The notes below the pieces were generated by a model. It was given only the letters and a program-made list of their open reading frames with translations, was not told the DNA's origin and made no database searches. Both the position numbers and the translations under genes were made by a program. Shown one piece after another: positions 59,931 through 64,000 of a stretch of 64,000 bases of DNA. The DNA is from Pelobates cultripes. Taxonomy: Eukaryota > Chordata > Amphibia > Anura > Pelobatidae. The stretch's first letter is position 1; each line of letters starts with the position of its first letter. The DNA lies in contig OW240921.1 in NCBI GenBank assembly GCA_933207985.1, positions 90,930,925 through 90,994,924 on the forward strand, read 5' to 3'.

Positions 59931-61184
59931 TTAAAAGGATGCTCAAACACCAAAATAATTTGAACTTAACAAAGTGGCTTTGTGGAATAGATCTTGCCCC
60001 TGCGGTGTCATTACTCAATTCTCTTCCATTAAGGAGTTAAATCACTTTATTTATGCAGCCTCCTGGCTGTGACTCACACAATCTCCATGGAAAAAAGGTT
60101 TCATTCTTAAAGCACAGCGTGTCTACTTTAGAAGTTATTTCCTGCTCTGTTATTTGCCTACTAGAGTCTACAGCAGCCTACCGTGTATACACGTATATAA
60201 ATAAGATGGCTAAAAATTGTATGCAATGTTATTTAAATTATAGGTTAGGTTATGACAATTGCAGCAACCAACATAAAATCTTGGTAACGAGATTTGGAAA
60301 AAATAAAAAATAAACGAGTCGGTGAGCAGTATTAAAAACCACTCTCTGTGGATATATGATATCCTGTAAGAAAACGTGTTACAACCTTAAGAGGTGATTA
60401 TAATATGTAGCACTTAGCATCCAATCGTGTTTAAGGTCTGGTGAGCTGATCGTGGACATTTACTTTAATATTGCTGCATTTGTTTTTATTTATCTTTGGA
60501 ATAAAATTTACTTACCTGAAATTCCGGTCGCAAGTGCATCCGTTGGATCCCACGCACTCTAGGGGCTGATCCTACCTGGGTGTTATAGTAATGAGTCGTA
60601 CTCTAACCACTCTTATCTAGTGAGTTGGATACCTTTAGACTATTTTTTTGTATTTATTAATTTGTGTCTTCATTGCAGGGAGCTCTCCCTGTTTTTTTGT
60701 CTCCTTTCCCGATTCCCTATTTGTGGATTTAAAAGTGTGCAAGTATATTTATAGGTTATACTGTTGGTTGTGTGTATCACTACACCACTGATTGCTGTTT
60801 TAGACACACCTAGATTGCACCTAGGTTGGGGACACGCTTGCTAAATGCTACATATTATAATCACCTCTTAAGGTTTTTTAACACATTTTCTTACAGGATA
60901 TCACTAATCCACAAAGAATGATTTGTAAAACTGCGCAGCAACTCATTTATTTTTTTAGGGTACAGTGTTTGATTAAAATAAAATTTTCAGAGCAGGGAGA
61001 TAAGAACGTCTAAATTAAACACACTGTTCTGTAAAAATGTTTTTTTCTCCTTTATGAAGGGTCTATGAGTCACAGCCAGGGGCAGTGTGGCTAGGGCTGC
61101 ATATCCAAAGTGATTTAACTCTTAAATGGCAGAGAATTGTGCAGTGAGACTGCAGATGCATGATATGTACTACAAAACCACCTC
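59931..61184. mobile_element. T2 MITE family A, interrupted
   Basis: TTAA at 59931, then the family A order (CCTGCGGTGTCATTACTCAA at about 60000; AGAATTGTGCAGTGAGACTG near 61130). Split at about 60345 by a TIR element, and its right end is replaced at 61185 by another T2 MITE. Confidence 0.7.
60345..60916. mobile_element. Unclassified element with 75-bp terminal inverted repeats
   Basis: Left CTGTGGATATATGATATCCT to ATGTAGCACTTAGC matches the complement of GCTAAATGCTACATATTATA to ATCCACAAAG with few changes. 572 bp. No clear target duplication and no coding frame; superfamily unknown. Confidence 0.7.
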
Positions 61185-61203
61185 ATTAAATGGAGACACT
61201 ATA

Positions 61204-61885
61204 GGCACACACACATACATACAAACACAGACACATATATACATACAAACAAACACACAGAGACATACATATACAGACAGACATACACACATACATGCAA
61301 ACAAACAAATACACATACACAGACATACACACACATACATACAGAGACACACACAGACATACATAAAGACATACATACAGACACATATACAGACATACAC
61401 ACACAGACATACACACACATACATACAGACACACACACACACATACAACACAACACACATACACACATACATACAGACACATACATATAAACACACACAC
61501 ATACAGACACACAGAGAGACATACATCCAGACAAACACCTACAGACATACACATACATACAGACATACACACACATACATACATACAGACATATGCACAT
61601 ACACATACACACAGACACATACATACAAACAAACACATACATACAAACACGCATACACATACATACAGACACACACACACACATACAGACACACAGACAG
61701 ACATACACACACACACACATACATACAGACAGACACACAGACAGACATACACACACACATACATACACACACACATTCATACAGACACACACACACACAC
61801 ATACATACATACAGACACACACAGACAGACATACACCCACACATACATACATACACACACACATTCATACAGACACACATACAAA
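61204..61885. repeat. ACACATACAT microsatellite array
   Basis: Longer version of the array at 21405-21860. T/H-rich and C/V-rich open frames are artefacts. Confidence 0.95.
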
Positions 61886-62308
61886 ATGTCTTAGTCACCC
61901 TCCTGTTGCCTACCTTTTAGGTGCAGTAGGGTGACTTTCCCTTGAGTCAAGTGGCTCAGCCTGATGGGAATCAGAGTTCCCTATTCTGACTCCCTCCTCT
62001 CCTTCCTCCTCCTGCGCAGCACTCGGTGGTTGCTGGGAGGAAGTGACCGGGGCAGTCACTTCCTCCCAGCTCTGATGTCATCACAGGGAGCTAAGTCGCG
62101 CTGTTAAAGAGCCGCAGCGCTGACCGGGTCCCCTTGAAATACATTACCATCGGGTGGCCCTAACAGCATGGACCAACCGATGGGCCCCTTCAATGCAGCC
62201 CCGGCGGTTCTACCGCGTTACTTAGCTGGTGGGCACACTGATCGCAGGGGTCCGCAGGGTGGCCGGGCCCCCTGGAATGATGGGGCCGGTCACAGTTCCC
62301 ACCACTGG
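61204..62308. mobile_element. hAT with CA-type microsatellite, second copy
   Basis: ACACATACAT array (61204-61885), then the same right half as 21860-22243 (CCTACCTTTTAGGTGCAG, CTGATGTCATCACAGGG, GGGTGGCCCTAACAGCATGG), ending CCACCACTG at about 62308. The left terminus is missing: the array starts directly in the MITE. Confidence 0.75.
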
Positions 62309-62685
62309 TCTGGGTGCAATGTCCCTGTCCCCTTAGCCCTGAAATATAAAACATCACCATTTCAGAGAAACTGCAATGTTTACATTCCAGTGTTAAGACA
62401 TGCTCTAGTGGCTGCAGTGGGATGATTTCACACCACTAAATTCACAAGTAGACACCTGCAAATGGCAGTATGTAAATGCTTGCTCGAATGCACTTATAAT
62501 TCACTATGGCTGCTGCCTACCATACTGCAGAATTCTCACATGGTAATCTATGGAAGACTATTTTATGGAACCCTATCAGTCTGTATCGAGAAAAAGGGAA
62601 GGAGACAGGTACGAAAGTACTGCAAGGTGTCCCACGTGAAAATTACATTTGAATTCATTTTTGGGGGGTAAAAGTCTCCCTTTAA

Positions 62686-63859
62686 AAAAAATTAAATTCA
62701 CTTTCGGTTTTCTTAAAGAAAGGAGTAGCATCTTAGCATTTTATTGCCAAAGGGGTGCATGCATGCATTATTACAGATACTGGGAAAGAAAAAAAATGTT
62801 GTAATCCAGACAAGGATTAACCTCTGGCCAACCTCGGCTACTACTTCTGGATCTGTGTAATGTAGAGATCAATGCCTTACAGAGCAACAAGCAGTTACAG
62901 GCTGTGCATGCTTTATACAGCTCCCACTTACTGAGAATTTAGTGTATGCATCCAGGGATAAAGCTAATTTAATATGTTAAATATTGCCCAACTGAGGTCT
63001 AAATCTGGCTGTGCATTAACCCACGCTACTGGTAAAGCAAACCCTTCGTTTAATCTCTGGCTACACTATTCACTCAACCTTCATCCCTTATAGCTAAAAG
63101 AAAAAAAAACTTAAAGCTAAAAAAAAAAAAAGACTGCCTAATTTGTTTGAAAGTACCATTAGCTATACATTATCTAAGTTCCCATTCAGCTATTTTAGGT
63201 GTAACTTGTTTCTTGATAGTTTTAACCTATGACCTTTAAAGCAGACTGCTGAAGTGCCAATATGCTATAGCGGAGAACGGCAAGATAAACAGTAACTAAT
63301 TATGTTCATTGCCTAGATTCACAGATCTGTTTGTGGAGCAGACCCCTCTTGACCTACAGTAGAGGGAAAATTTTGAGCTCCTTCCAGATGCCAGTTTAGT
63401 CTCCGATGGTTAATTTTTCCTCCTACTCTTGATCATCACAACTTCCTGCAGCTGTCACGGAAGCAAATACAGTGATACACAGGAATATTATCAAACCATA
63501 TATTTTAGCAGTTACCAGGAAAAAGGTTGGGCACAAGTATATTCTATTGTCTCCTTCTTGTAAATAAGATCTGCTTGGGATTACTCACACTCAGTAATTG
63601 CAGGTTGGTTTAATAACATTGAATCAGTACAAATCACAATGCATAATGATTTATGACAGATGGGTACAAATATGTAGATATGAGAGTTCGGAGAGTTTAG
63701 TGATGGCTAAAGCAGTTTCTTTGTGAACCAATTTTGTGAATCAATTTTTGTCTGAGCATCTTGAGATATGTGCTAATGAACATCTGCAATGCCAAATTTA
63801 GCCGTCATTGTTCCAAGTCTTTCTACAGGCTATATTTTTTTAGTCTTATGAACTGGCAA
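62686..63859. other. No recognisable feature
   Basis: No supported gene or repeat. Confidence 0.35.
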
Positions 63860-64000
63860 GTAAATTTCACATTTAGTAACACTGTAACATCTTGTCAACC
63901 CAAGGTCTTCACACTCCAGAGACAAGGGCCATGCAAGAAGACAGAATTCTTAGCATGGACATCTCATCTAACCATATACATACAAAGTCTAGTGCCTCCC
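63860..64000 (+). repeat. Dispersed repeat, inverted partner of 1141-1284
   Basis: GTAAATTTCAC to GTGCCTCCC matches the complement of 1141-1284. It probably continues past the window end. Confidence 0.6.

Larger units (their letters stand above)
61185..62685. mobile_element. T2 MITE interrupted by a hAT
   Basis: TTAA at 61185 then ATGGAGACACTATAGGCAC; after the hAT it resumes GGTCTGGGTGCAATGTCCC and ends AAGTCTCCCTTTAA (TTAA 62682-62685). Confidence 0.65.

Noticed and set aside
1..64000. CRISPR array, operons or other prokaryotic systems
   Set aside because: Tandem repeats here are microsatellites without unique spacers, and the repeat content is vertebrate.
1..64000. tRNA or rRNA genes
   Set aside because: No A-box/B-box pair with a cloverleaf and no rRNA-like block was seen while reading; a tRNAscan run would settle it.

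Overview
This is vertebrate nuclear DNA, most likely from a frog (anuran amphibian). It is AT-rich, contains no convincing host gene, and is crowded with transposable elements of the kinds frogs carry: T2/Kolobok-type MITEs with TTAA ends, hAT elements with 8-bp target duplications, CR1, L2-like and L1-like LINEs, Penelope-like remnants, Tc1/mariner MITEs and solo LTRs. The species call is inference from the repeat mix. No tRNA, rRNA, CRISPR, operon or complete protein-coding gene was seen. Every long open frame is either retrotransposon debris or a by-product of CA/GT, CT/GA or TA simple repeats. The window is best read as intergenic or intronic DNA. Layout: 0-5 kb holds a CR1 3' end and three T2 MITEs. 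5.5-7.0 kb is a hAT element interrupted by a CR1 copy. 8.6-10.8 kb is a decayed R4/R2-type LINE (minus strand) split by a solo LTR with a perfect AGTAG target duplication. 11.4-14.5 kb is a 5'-truncated L1-like LINE with a 15-bp target duplication. 15-20 kb has T2 MITEs and a Penelope-type inverted repeat. 21.3-22.3 kb is a hAT with a captured CA-type microsatellite. 24.5-30.8 kb is a stack: a T2 MITE abuts a large TTAA-flanked element, which contains a hAT, which contains a second solo LTR, plus another T2 MITE. 32-33.2 kb is a CR1 copy inside another dispersed repeat. 33.9-34.9 kb has a mariner MITE, a Penelope reverse-transcriptase fragment and a long palindrome. 36.3-39.2 kb is an L2-like LINE between two hammerhead-like inverted repeats. 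48.2-54.5 kb is a 6.25-kb hAT with a perfect 8-bp duplication that holds pyrimidine and purine arrays, large palindromes and a second copy of the large TTAA element. 54.8-56.8 kb is another hAT with a T2 MITE inside. 59.9-62.7 kb is a nest of two T2 MITEs, an unclassified TIR element and a second copy of the microsatellite hAT. How it fits together: the elements form readable insertion strata rather than pathways. Target duplications fix the order of insertion in several places. The most distinctive signal is a set of hammerhead-ribozyme-like cores (CTGANGA-like box, stem, GAAAC) lying at or near the centre of long near-perfect inverted repeats, which matches the terminal repeats of Penelope-like elements. 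The second is a large TTAA-flanked non-autonomous family, present three times, built of serial long hairpins.
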